28,320 nt of DNA. Source: a virus. Both the position numbers and the translations under genes were made by a program. The stretch lies in IMG/VR virus record IMGVR_UViG_3300032333_000284, positions 1-28,320 of that record; one strand, 5' to 3'. This document shows, in pieces, positions 23,055-28,320 of the stretch (position 1 is the stretch's first letter; every line of letters starts with the position of its first letter). The notes under the pieces are model-generated. The model searched no databases. It was given only the letters and a program-made list of their open reading frames with translations, and was not told the DNA's origin.

Positions 23055-23477
23055 ATGGAGGAACAGAAGAAAAAGGAATGGAAGGACTTTACTGCTGGAG
23101 AGAAAGTAAGTGGTTTTGGCTGCCTTGGAATTATTATTGCCTTTGTAATTATTGTATTCGGTGGTAATACTGATACCAACACAAAGGTCCTTGGCTGTGA
23201 GCAGTACAGCACAAATGCTATTGTAATGGCTCGCAACTTCATGGAGGATCATCTTGAATACTCCGGTTCTTCACATATACCATCATCTTTTGAGAGCATG
23301 GGTGCTATCTCATGCAAGGATAAACTATTTACCTTTGCAGACTGGGTGGAGGCAGCAAATGGGTTTGGAGCAAAGAGAAAGGTTTATTACATTATTCAAC
23401 TAGAATTCTTAGGGGGAGAGTGGACACGAAAGAGTTCATGGAAGGAAATCAGCTTCCAGTTTACAGATGGTGTATAG
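23055..23477 (+). CDS. Membrane-anchored protein with extracytoplasmic prophage-type domain
   Basis: The 140-residue product has a charged cytoplasmic N-terminus (1-19), one TM segment at about 20-37 (GFGCLGIIIAFVIIVFGG) and an outer domain. The domain pattern (ARNFMEDHLEYSGSSHIPSS, then ADWVEAANGFGAKRKVYYII, with G-x-W later) resembles a small domain common in prophage and membrane proteins, in which "F-V-x-x-x-L-x-x-P-S-S" is followed by "W-V-D-A-x-N-x-F-G-A-x-x-R-x-x-Y". Its function is unknown. It follows the regulator by 6 bp, so both are likely on one mRNA. Superinfection exclusion or envelope modification are possible roles without direct proof. Confidence 0.7.
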   Translation: MEEQKKKEWKDFTAGEKVSGFGCLGIIIAFVIIVFGGNTDTNTKVLGCEQYSTNAIVMARNFMEDHLEYSGSSHIPSSFESMGAISCKDKLFTFADWVEAANGFGAKRKVYYIIQLEFLGGEWTRKSSWKEISFQFTDGV

Positions 23478-23488
23478 TACAGTGACCC

Positions 23489-23517
23489 TTGCAATATTAT
23501 CAATGCAGTGATAATAT
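23489..23517 (+). promoter_or_regulatory. Early promoter with perfect palindromic operator (copy 1)
   Basis: TTGCAA (23489-23494), 17-bp spacer, TAATAT (23512-23517). A perfect inverted repeat, ATATTATCA (23494-23502) and TGATAATAT (23509-23517), with a six-base centre, spans from the -35 end through the -10. A bound regulator would block RNA polymerase. Confidence 0.7.
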
Positions 23518-23542
23518 AGAGACGTATTAACAAATACACTCT

Positions 23543-23776
23543 ATGTACACTTCAAGTTCGTTAGTATATGTACGCTCAGTAGTTCAGGTAGCAATGCAGC
23601 CTGATGCTATTAAATGTGTACACGAAGACATTATCGCGTCTCCTTCCTTTGAAGAAGATGTAGTCTTTGTACGGTCTATGTTAAGTAAAGATACTGTCAC
23701 TGTGACTTACCAAATTGGTCAAGACGGTAGTTGTTCTTCACCTACTCCATGTATCAGTGGTGTGCTATACAAGTAA
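23543..23776 (+). CDS. Small protein of unknown function
   Basis: This 77-residue protein reads MYTSSSLVYVRSVVQVAMQP and continues with DIIASPSFEEDVVFVRSMLS. It contains alternating hydrophobic strands, three Cys (one mid-chain, two in CSSPTPC) and no TM segment or signal peptide. It is the first gene after the palindromic promoter (start about 25 bp downstream of the -10), which supports expression. No family is recognised. Confidence 0.55.
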   Translation: MYTSSSLVYVRSVVQVAMQPDAIKCVHEDIIASPSFEEDVVFVRSMLSKDTVTVTYQIGQDGSCSSPTPCISGVLYK

Positions 23777-23837
23777 TGTACAACACATGAACAACATGTC
23801 TATATACCCAACAAAATATAAAAATAAAACAACCGAT

Positions 23838-24740
23838 ATGAAATTAATATTTATTAAGGTTCTACTTGTGATTGGTGTCGCTGTAAGTCTTTATCTATCA
23901 GCTATGGTAGCTACAAGTGGGCATTATTGGTGCTTCAAGGATAAAGATACCTGTACTATTGAAGAAATTGAGTACTGGCGTGGACTTAAGGAACAAACAA
24001 ACAATGAACTTACAGCTAGATACAATGAACAAATGGCAAAATCTAATGATTATTTTGACAACAAGAAAATTAACCCGCTCAAGCTTACACTCTCTGCTAG
24101 CGCAGTTATAAAGGAGGCCAAGGAAGGGGATAAGCGAAACGTGCCCGCAGAGTTCTTTACACTCAAAAATAGTCTAGTGCCCATAGCACATGCAGACAAT
24201 GGAGATGGCTGGAACCAAGACGTCGAAATCAAAGACCAGAGCTCCATCTCCAATCAACAAAGTAATCAAAAGACATTACGCTATCAAGCCCTACTAACAT
24301 CAGTAGGTAGTCCATATGCAGATGTAGACATTGAATCAAGCTGTGAGAAGGCAGGGGTAGAGCAAGCACAGTGCGATATACTGGTTGGCATAGCTAACAG
24401 CGAATCAAACAGCGGTACTAACTTTGTATGTTCCGGTAAGACGCGAGAAGAAGCAATAGAGCTTGGACAGGGTTATTATCACAATCCAGTAGGTATCAAA
24501 GACTTGCGTGCTGTTACAGAAAGAGAGCGTAACCATCCAGATAGCAACGGCTGTTATTTGCGCCGCTTTAGTTCATTTAATGAATTCTGGTCATTTTACC
24601 CAGCTCACATGAAGAAAGCTTATTTCGACAAGGGGGCATTAACCGCACCACAAATAAGCAAGTGCTATGTGAGAGGTGATTGTCGAGTAGTTAAGCCTAG
24701 TTGGGTCTACCGTGTCGAGTCATTCATTAACAAAATATAA
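23838..24740 (+). CDS. Membrane-anchored GH73/lysozyme-like muralytic protein
   Basis: Started at ATG 23838 the product has 300 residues; the frame is open further upstream (23715), but that part overlaps the previous gene and lacks signal-like sequence, whereas 23838 gives a clear N-terminal membrane anchor (residues 4-24). A Lys/Glu/Asn-rich linker (35-150) leads to a C-terminal domain (about 155-300) resembling GH73/lysozyme folds: CDILVGIANSESNSGTNF (E189 as candidate catalytic Glu), YYHNPVGIKD (compare the N-x-F-G-I-K block of GH73), then FSSFNEFWSFYPAHMKKAY. Several Cys suggest an extracytoplasmic location. It lies in the early module, far from the amidase, so a role in envelope remodelling or exclusion rather than lysis is possible. 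Confidence 0.65.
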   Translation: MKLIFIKVLLVIGVAVSLYLSAMVATSGHYWCFKDKDTCTIEEIEYWRGLKEQTNNELTARYNEQMAKSNDYFDNKKINPLKLTLSASAVIKEAKEGDKRNVPAEFFTLKNSLVPIAHADNGDGWNQDVEIKDQSSISNQQSNQKTLRYQALLTSVGSPYADVDIESSCEKAGVEQAQCDILVGIANSESNSGTNFVCSGKTREEAIELGQGYYHNPVGIKDLRAVTERERNHPDSNGCYLRRFSSFNEFWSFYPAHMKKAYFDKGALTAPQISKCYVRGDCRVVKPSWVYRVESFINKI

Positions 24741-24744
24741 TCAT

Positions 24745-24831
24745 ATGGTTTACCAACTAATCGAATTACTTCCCGGCTGGTTGTTCTGTGCATTCATTCT
24801 TTGGGCCTTCTACAAAATCATGTCAATTTAA
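24745..24831 (+). CDS. Putative 28-residue membrane peptide
   Basis: ATG 24745 to TAA 24831 encodes MVYQLIELLPGWLFCAFILW and then AFYKIMSI. It is almost entirely hydrophobic, with one TM-length stretch and a terminal Lys. It lies 4 bp after the muralytic gene and before an exported protein gene. Small single-TM phage peptides are often lysis or inhibitor proteins, but a coding role here is unproven. Confidence 0.4.
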   Translation: MVYQLIELLPGWLFCAFILWAFYKIMSI

Positions 24832-24847
24832 AATAACGTCAAACTTT

Positions 24848-25228
24848 ATGATCACAGCTTTAATGCTCTTTGCAGCAGTTTCTCCATACAATACCTTCCA
24901 TGATACCTACTTGTACCCTAACTACCCTAATACAGCGTCTTATAGCTTAGTAACAGTACAAAAACTACAGCAAGACCAATACCAACTAAACAGCCTTACT
25001 GACCACAAGGGTCAAGTGTGTGGCAAGCAGACTGTCTACCTAGACCAGTTGGACAGCCTTGTACCTTTCCACTATGGGCAACGTGTCTATGTAAACAACG
25101 GGTACGCAACTAAGAGTGGTACAGCAGTTGGACAGAAAGGGGACTCGACACTCATCCACTATGAGGGTGGCGGGTGTGAAGACTATGCGAGACCAGTTCA
25201 AACACAGAGCATCATCCCTTTAAACTAA
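24848..25228 (+). CDS. Putative exported small protein
   Basis: Using ATG 24848 the product has 126 residues with a short hydrophobic N-terminus (MITALMLFAAVSPYNTFHDT) resembling a signal sequence. An open frame extends upstream to 24788, but that part would overlap the 28-residue ORF and has no signal-like sequence. The mature part is strand-rich (SYSLVTVQKLQQDQYQLNSL) with two Cys (residues about 57 and 109) that could form a disulfide, and a VYVNNGYATKSG beta segment. No family is recognised. With its neighbours it forms a run of membrane or exported proteins. Confidence 0.55.
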   Translation: MITALMLFAAVSPYNTFHDTYLYPNYPNTASYSLVTVQKLQQDQYQLNSLTDHKGQVCGKQTVYLDQLDSLVPFHYGQRVYVNNGYATKSGTAVGQKGDSTLIHYEGGGCEDYARPVQTQSIIPLN

Positions 25229-25245
25229 TCACTAACTAAACCCCC

Positions 25246-25428
25246 ATGAAGAATTGTGATCTCATAAACTACTTATCGACATTACCACCCAATGCGGAGG
25301 TAGTTCATAAAATTGTTGATAAGGTATACCAACCACTCGAATCAGTTGCCCTAGACCGGGTGGACGATGACCGAGTGGTCAAGTTCCAAATAGTATTCAT
25401 AACAAACAATGCCAATGAAAAGCTCTAG
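25246..25428 (+). CDS. Small acidic protein, unknown
   Basis: A 60-residue protein, MKNCDLINYLSTLPPNAEVV and onwards, with KIVDKVYQPLESVALDRVDD and a final strand VVKFQIVFITN. The pattern (LINYLSTLPPNAEVV) resembles small phage proteins of unknown role that begin with a helix then a "L-P-x-x-A-E-V" turn. It overlaps the next gene by 20 bp. Short but in good packing with its neighbours. Confidence 0.5.
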   Translation: MKNCDLINYLSTLPPNAEVVHKIVDKVYQPLESVALDRVDDDRVVKFQIVFITNNANEKL

Positions 25429-25651
25429 GTACATCTATGTGGTGTTGGTAAAGGGAGGTTCGAATGACAATAAGACCAAGTGGGTAAAGTGTGCTTTTTA
25501 CACAAGGATACATGCGGCTAAGTGGATACAGCGAATGCAAGAAAAAGAAATCTCTTTAACTGGTATAGCTCGTATCGAATACCGAATCAAGCAGATTATC
25601 CTCCACTCATTCGGAGATCCAAGATTAAAGAAGAAAAATGAAACCATTTAA
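25409..25651 (+). CDS. Small basic protein, unknown
   Basis: The 80-residue product is basic (many Lys and Arg) with a strand RYIYVVLVKGGS, a helix containing RIHAAKWIQRMQEKE, and a C-terminal KQIILHSFG. An in-frame ATG at codon 3 is an equally possible start. It overlaps the preceding gene by 20 bp and the following nuclease gene by 14 bp, which supports a coupled early operon. Function is unknown; a nucleic-acid-binding role is conceivable from charge only. Confidence 0.5.
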   Translation: MPMKSSRYIYVVLVKGGSNDNKTKWVKCAFYTRIHAAKWIQRMQEKEISLTGIARIEYRIKQIILHSFGDPRLKKKNETI

Positions 25652-26009
25652 ACTAAAGAAGAAAAGACAGCGGTATCCTCACAAAATAACGTTTGTAGAT
25701 GGTATTAAGTTTCATAGTAAAGATGAAGCAAGAAGGTACAAAGAGCTTATCATTCTAGAAAAGACTGAAGAGATACAAAACCTTATTCTACAGCCTAGAT
25801 TTCTCATTCAAGAGCCGTATGTTTATAGAGGAGCAAAGGTCAGGAAGGCGGAGTACGTAGCCGACTTTATGTACAACAACTTGAAAGGGGAAGTGATAGT
25901 CGAGGATGTGAAGTCGGACCATACAGCTAAAGATGAACTGTACAGGTTAAAAAAGAAACTAATGTTATTCAGAAATATGGGGGTAATATTCAAAGAAGTG
26001 ATTTACTGA
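25638..26009 (+). CDS. DUF1064-type PD-(D/E)xK nuclease
   Basis: This 123-residue protein shows the DUF1064 pattern: a basic N-terminus, DGIKFHSKDEARRYKELIIL (D21 to L40, with E30 as the first acidic residue), LQPRFLIQEPYVYRGAKVRK, then YVADFMYNN with D76, and VIVEDVKS with E89/D90 and K92 as the E-x-K-like motif, ending in a LYRLKKKLMLF helix. Family members occur in phages beside recombination genes and are thought to be Holliday junction resolvase-like or related endonucleases. The gene precedes RecT by 85 bp (with a promoter between them), matching a recombination module. The catalytic residues are assigned by pattern only. Confidence 0.8.
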   Translation: MKPFKLKKKRQRYPHKITFVDGIKFHSKDEARRYKELIILEKTEEIQNLILQPRFLIQEPYVYRGAKVRKAEYVADFMYNNLKGEVIVEDVKSDHTAKDELYRLKKKLMLFRNMGVIFKEVIY

Positions 26010-26015
26010 AGAGAC

Positions 26016-26044
26016 TTGCAATACTATTATCAACGTGATAATAT
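26016..26044 (+). promoter_or_regulatory. Early promoter with palindromic operator (copy 2)
   Basis: TTGCAA (26016-26021), 17-bp spacer, TAATAT (26039-26044), the same hexamers as at 23.49 kb. An inverted repeat, TATTATCA (26025-26032) and TGATAATA (26036-26043), has a three-base centre and overlaps the -10. It drives the RecT operon. Confidence 0.7.
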
Positions 26045-26094
26045 CAATTCAGTAAACATACCATCACAGGAGACAGTCAACTAACTAAATACAT

Positions 26095-26898
26095 ATGCAA
26101 TCTATTACAACAACTACACAAGATCAGAGTTCAGTTTGGACAGATGAAAGCAAGCTTGTCGAGATAAAAAGTCTTATAGCACCTAAGCTAACAACCAATG
26201 AATTTGCTTTACTAGTAAACATGGGAAAGGCGACTGGACTAAACCCATTCCTTCATGAAATATGGGCTGTAAAGTATGATGATAAATCACCAGCTCAGGT
26301 ATTCATTGGACGTGATGGTTACCGAAAGGTTGCCCAATCTAATCCAGAGTACGATTACCATGTAGTCGACTCAGTCTATGAGAATGACCAGTTCTCAAGA
26401 GAAAACGATGAGGTAAAACATAGCTACCAATTGACCAGTAGAGGTAAACTTGTTGGAGCTTACTGTAACGTAAGACGTAAAAATTCTACTAAGCCGTGCT
26501 TTGTGTTTGTGAAAATTGAGGAGTATTCAACCAATAAGGCTCTGTGGCCTACAAAGCCTGAAACCATGATTAAGAAGGTAGCTGAGGCTCAAGGTTTACG
26601 AATGGCGTTCCAATCACTCTTTGCTGGAACTTACGATGAGAGTGAGAACTGGAAGGAAAAGAGTATCACAGTTGAACCAAGTACAAGGGAGATTATTGAA
26701 GCTACTCCAATCCCACAAAAGGATATGATTGCTGCTTGGGATAAGTTTGCTAAGAATCGCTATGGGTCAACTGTGAGTGATGTTGACTCGTTAAACTTTC
26801 TAAGGATTGCTTTGAATACTCACTTTAATAAAGAGAGTTTAACAGAGCTAACGCCGGAGGAGTCAGCAACGTTCATTAAGAAATGTAAATTAGCTTAA
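26095..26898 (+). CDS. bet: Single-strand annealing recombinase, RecT/Bet family
   Basis: The 267-residue product anneals complementary single strands during phage recombination or replication. Family features are clear: ALLVNMGKATGLNPFLHEIW, then AVKYDDKSPAQVFIGRDGYR and KVAQSNPEYDYHVVDSV, the GKLVGAYCNVRR strand, and a PETMIKKVAEAQGLRMAFQS block with the Bet/RecT pattern K-x-x-x-x-x-x-x-R-x-A-F. The N-terminus has a Thr/Gln-rich leader, and the C-terminus is variable with a helical end. It starts 50 bp after the palindromic promoter. No RecE or YqaJ/lambda Exo partner is in the window; the DUF1064 nuclease upstream is the only nuclease candidate. Confidence 0.9.
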   Translation: MQSITTTTQDQSSVWTDESKLVEIKSLIAPKLTTNEFALLVNMGKATGLNPFLHEIWAVKYDDKSPAQVFIGRDGYRKVAQSNPEYDYHVVDSVYENDQFSRENDEVKHSYQLTSRGKLVGAYCNVRRKNSTKPCFVFVKIEEYSTNKALWPTKPETMIKKVAEAQGLRMAFQSLFAGTYDESENWKEKSITVEPSTREIIEATPIPQKDMIAAWDKFAKNRYGSTVSDVDSLNFLRIALNTHFNKESLTELTPEESATFIKKCKLA

Positions 26899-26900
26899 AT

Positions 26901-27272
26901 ATGCCTAAACTTTGTCAGTGTCGGCTGGAAAAATTAGAGAAGAAATATTGGGAGCATGTAGCTGAATGTTCATTAATGGACTGTGTAGCCGAAGGAAATA
27001 TGATTCTCATTCAAGACTGCGTGTGTGAGAAGAAAGAGGATAGGAACCTAGATTGTCCCAATAAATGTACAGTTGACGAAGCAGTGGACCGTGGATGTAT
27101 CTACTGTGCAAATAAAGCAGTATACAAATCAAAGCAAAGCCAGTATCCTTGTGAGCATACTCTTTCAATAGTTGAAATTCATGACCACACCTACAAATTC
27201 ACACCTCGTCTTTGGTATTGCATAAACCCAGGATGTGGACTAGTTACCTGTTTAAATCCTAACGATAAATAA
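26901..27272 (+). CDS. Cysteine-rich protein, probable zinc binder
   Basis: Fourteen of 123 residues are Cys, arranged as C-x-C (LCQCRLEKLEKK), spaced pairs, C-x-C (DCVCEKKED), C-x-x-x-C (DCPNKC), C-x-x-C (GCIYC), and a final YPCEHTLSIVEIHDH followed by WYCINPGCGLVTC. This suggests two or three zinc sites, with a C-terminal module of the "C-E/x-H...W-x-C...G-C" type. It lies 2 bp after the RecT gene and so is co-transcribed. It is not recognised as a known family; role might be DNA- or protein-binding in recombination or host takeover. Confidence 0.65.
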   Translation: MPKLCQCRLEKLEKKYWEHVAECSLMDCVAEGNMILIQDCVCEKKEDRNLDCPNKCTVDEAVDRGCIYCANKAVYKSKQSQYPCEHTLSIVEIHDHTYKFTPRLWYCINPGCGLVTCLNPNDK

Positions 27273-27274
27273 GT

Positions 27275-27487
27275 ATGAAGAAGCGAGTAGTAAAAGAATT
27301 AGAGATTGATGTCTGTGATATTTGTGAGTCAGAAGTAGATAACGAATTTAGAGGTTTACTAGACGCAATAGACAGCCATGCAGACAAGCCATATGTTGGC
27401 ATGGGAGAAGACAAGTATGAGGTATGCAGTGAGTGCTACACCAATGTGTTGAAGCCATTCCTAGAAAGCAAGAAATTAACCAAGTAA
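27275..27487 (+). CDS. Small zinc-ribbon-like protein, paralog 1
   Basis: This 70-residue protein has VCDICESEVDNEFRGLLDAI with C-x-x-C, followed by KYEVCSECYTNVLKPFLESK with a second C-x-x-C. The next gene has the same layout (CDLC, later VCYDC, L-x-P-W-LESQK), so the two are tandem paralogs. The four Cys in two knuckles would bind one zinc. It is 2 bp after the Cys-rich gene. Function is unknown; the charged loop between knuckles is unlike classical DNA-binding fingers. Confidence 0.7.
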   Translation: MKKRVVKELEIDVCDICESEVDNEFRGLLDAIDSHADKPYVGMGEDKYEVCSECYTNVLKPFLESKKLTK

Positions 27488-27493
27488 CTATTT

Positions 27494-27802
27494 ATGGTAA
27501 AAACAATTGTTACGAAAAAAGTGTTAGAGGAAGAAACTAGTACCAGGTATTGCGATCTTTGTGGACAAGAAGCCTATTTACAAGAAGGTGAAGAACAGGT
27601 TTGGAGATCAAAGACCTCACCGATAACCTACTTACACACAGCTGTTTACTCTTACAGTAAGTGTTTTGATCGCATGCTTGGTAGTGAATACTATGATGTT
27701 TGTTACGATTGTTTTTCAAGCAAGTTAGTTCCCTGGTTAGAATCACAGAAGATCGCGAATGAAGAACATTCACAAAAGAAGAACATTAAACCTACTGTAT
27801 GA
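27494..27802 (+). CDS. Small zinc-ribbon-like protein, paralog 2
   Basis: The 102-residue product has RYCDLCGQEAYLQEGEEQVW (first C-x-x-C), a longer middle part with an additional Cys (SYSKCFDRMLG), then YYDVCYDCFSSKLVPWLESQ (second C-x-x-C) and a Lys-rich tail. The shared first knuckle, E/D-V-C-x-x-C and L-x-P-W/F-LES motifs show it arose with the preceding gene by duplication. The central loop is about 20 residues longer than in paralog 1. It begins 6 bp after it and overlaps the next gene by 4 bp (ATGA). Confidence 0.7.
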   Translation: MVKTIVTKKVLEEETSTRYCDLCGQEAYLQEGEEQVWRSKTSPITYLHTAVYSYSKCFDRMLGSEYYDVCYDCFSSKLVPWLESQKIANEEHSQKKNIKPTV

Positions 27803-28068
27803 AAGAAACAAATGCAAAGTATAAGTCACCAGTATGCGCTGACTACGAGATAAGCCTTGAAAAGTTCCAAGGCAAAAAGATCGTCGATGTAGTTGGATAC
27901 ATCTCAGGGGAGTTTGGAACAGATACTCTTGTTTTCAAAGTAAATAGAGTTGTATTTGAAGATGGAGCCTCTGTATGGCTAGAAGGTGAGCATGATATCG
28001 CCTATATACCGAATGAAGGTAATGACAACAAAAGACTATCTGCGTTATACGAAGAAACTAACGAATAA
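27799..28068 (+). CDS. Small protein, unknown, coupled to the zinc-ribbon genes
   Basis: This 89-residue protein has a two-part layout: KYKSPVCADYEISLEKFQGK followed by IVDVVGYISGEFGTDTLVFK, then strands VFEDGASVWLEGEHDIAYI. The latter half looks like a small beta fold. Its start overlaps the TGA of the preceding gene (ATGA), so translation is probably coupled. No motif for catalysis, zinc or membrane is seen; the family is not recognised. Confidence 0.55.
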   Translation: MKETNAKYKSPVCADYEISLEKFQGKKIVDVVGYISGEFGTDTLVFKVNRVVFEDGASVWLEGEHDIAYIPNEGNDNKRLSALYEETNE

Positions 28069-28070
28069 CT

Positions 28071-28196
28071 ATGACTAAAGATGAATTGATAGCTTATTTA
28101 AAGGAAGGTAAATTTGACTTGGGGGAACTTATAGCAGCCCTACTAGAGTATATCGACGACAATGAGGTTAATGACTTAGTAGATAAATTACTATGA
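28071..28196 (+). CDS. Small acidic helical ORF
   Basis: ATG 28071 to TGA 28194-28196 encodes 41 residues: MTKDELIAYLKEGKFDLGEL, then IAALLEYIDDNEVNDLVDKL and L. It is acidic, helical and of DNA-mimic-like charge, with no TM segment. It is 2 bp after the preceding stop and 4 bp before the methyltransferase ATG. The tight packing supports a real gene. Its function is unknown. Confidence 0.55.
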   Translation: MTKDELIAYLKEGKFDLGELIAALLEYIDDNEVNDLVDKLL

Positions 28197-28200
28197 TACT

Positions 28201-28320
28201 ATGAGTAGTTACGAGAACAAAAAAATAATCGGTGACAGCAAAGAAGTTTTAAGAAAATTACCTAGTAACTCTATTGATCTCATTTTCACTTCTCCACCTT
28301 ATGCAGATCAACGTACCAAG
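28201..28320 (+). CDS. DNA methyltransferase, N6-adenine/N4-cytosine type (3' part outside window)
   Basis: Only 40 N-terminal residues lie inside the window: KIIGDSKEVLRKLPSNSIDL and IFTSPPYADQR are visible. "GDS-x-E-x-L-x-x-L-P-S-N-S-I-D-L-I-x-T-S-P-P-Y" is the amino-methyltransferase motif IV region, with SPPY as the catalytic tetrapeptide, in a beta-class order (motif IV near the N-terminus). It probably protects phage DNA from host restriction or has a regulatory methylation role. The SPPY form is frequent in N4-cytosine enzymes, but base specificity cannot be read here. It follows the small acidic ORF by 4 bp. Confidence 0.85.
   Translation, partial: MSSYENKKIIGDSKEVLRKLPSNSIDLIFTSPPYADQRTK

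Noticed and set aside
23715-23837. Longer N-terminus of the GH73-like protein
   Set aside because: The added 41 residues overlap the preceding gene, contain no signal features and precede the well-formed membrane anchor at MKLIFIKVLL.

Overview
The window is part of a tailed-phage genome (Caudoviricetes, siphovirus-like, HK97-type capsid), free or integrated. It carries TerS, TerL, portal, prohead protease, HK97-fold capsid, connector, tail terminator, tail tube, a frameshifted G/GT chaperone pair, tape measure and baseplate hub in canonical order, all on the minus strand. The host cannot be named from the sequence. TGA is a normal stop (for example at 6039 and 21912), so recoding of TGA is excluded. 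Almost no gene has a Shine-Dalgarno sequence; starts sit in A/T-rich contexts. Early promoters nevertheless look like ordinary -35/-10 sigma70-type sites. This points to a bacterium that does not depend on SD, and an uncultivated lineage such as Patescibacteria is possible but unproven.

Layout. From 22.26 kb down to 20.96 kb (minus strand) lies a short operon of two small proteins and a replication-initiator-like protein. The last gene contains an apparent lambda-like origin: seven TGCCCGT iterons, most spaced 11 bp apart, next to a G-free AT-rich tract. From 20.91 kb to 10.35 kb are packaging, head, connector and tail-tube genes, ending in a tail chaperone with a -1 frameshift on nine A residues. 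From 10.34 kb to 1 are the tape measure, a hub with apparent inserted beta domains, several beta-rich tip or fibre proteins, a single-TM holin-like protein, a triple LamG adhesin and a truncated N-acetylmuramoyl-L-alanine amidase. Five gaps in this late region carry similar GTAC-rich, promoter-like elements.

The 22.26-22.78 kb stretch is a divergent control region without a convincing protein gene. It holds a nested inverted repeat over a possible leftward promoter, two homologous RNA-like elements (the second with its own promoter and terminator), and a promoter for a small Cro/C1-type regulator.

Rightward from 22.78 kb is the early or accessory module. It encodes the regulator, several exported or membrane-anchored proteins including a GH73-like muralytic protein, a DUF1064-type nuclease, a RecT/Bet annealing protein, three Cys-rich probable zinc proteins (two of them tandem paralogs), small unknowns and the start of a DNA methyltransferase. 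Two promoters there (23.49 kb and 26.02 kb) share the same hexamers and both contain an ATTATCA/TGATAAT palindrome, so they are probably co-regulated.
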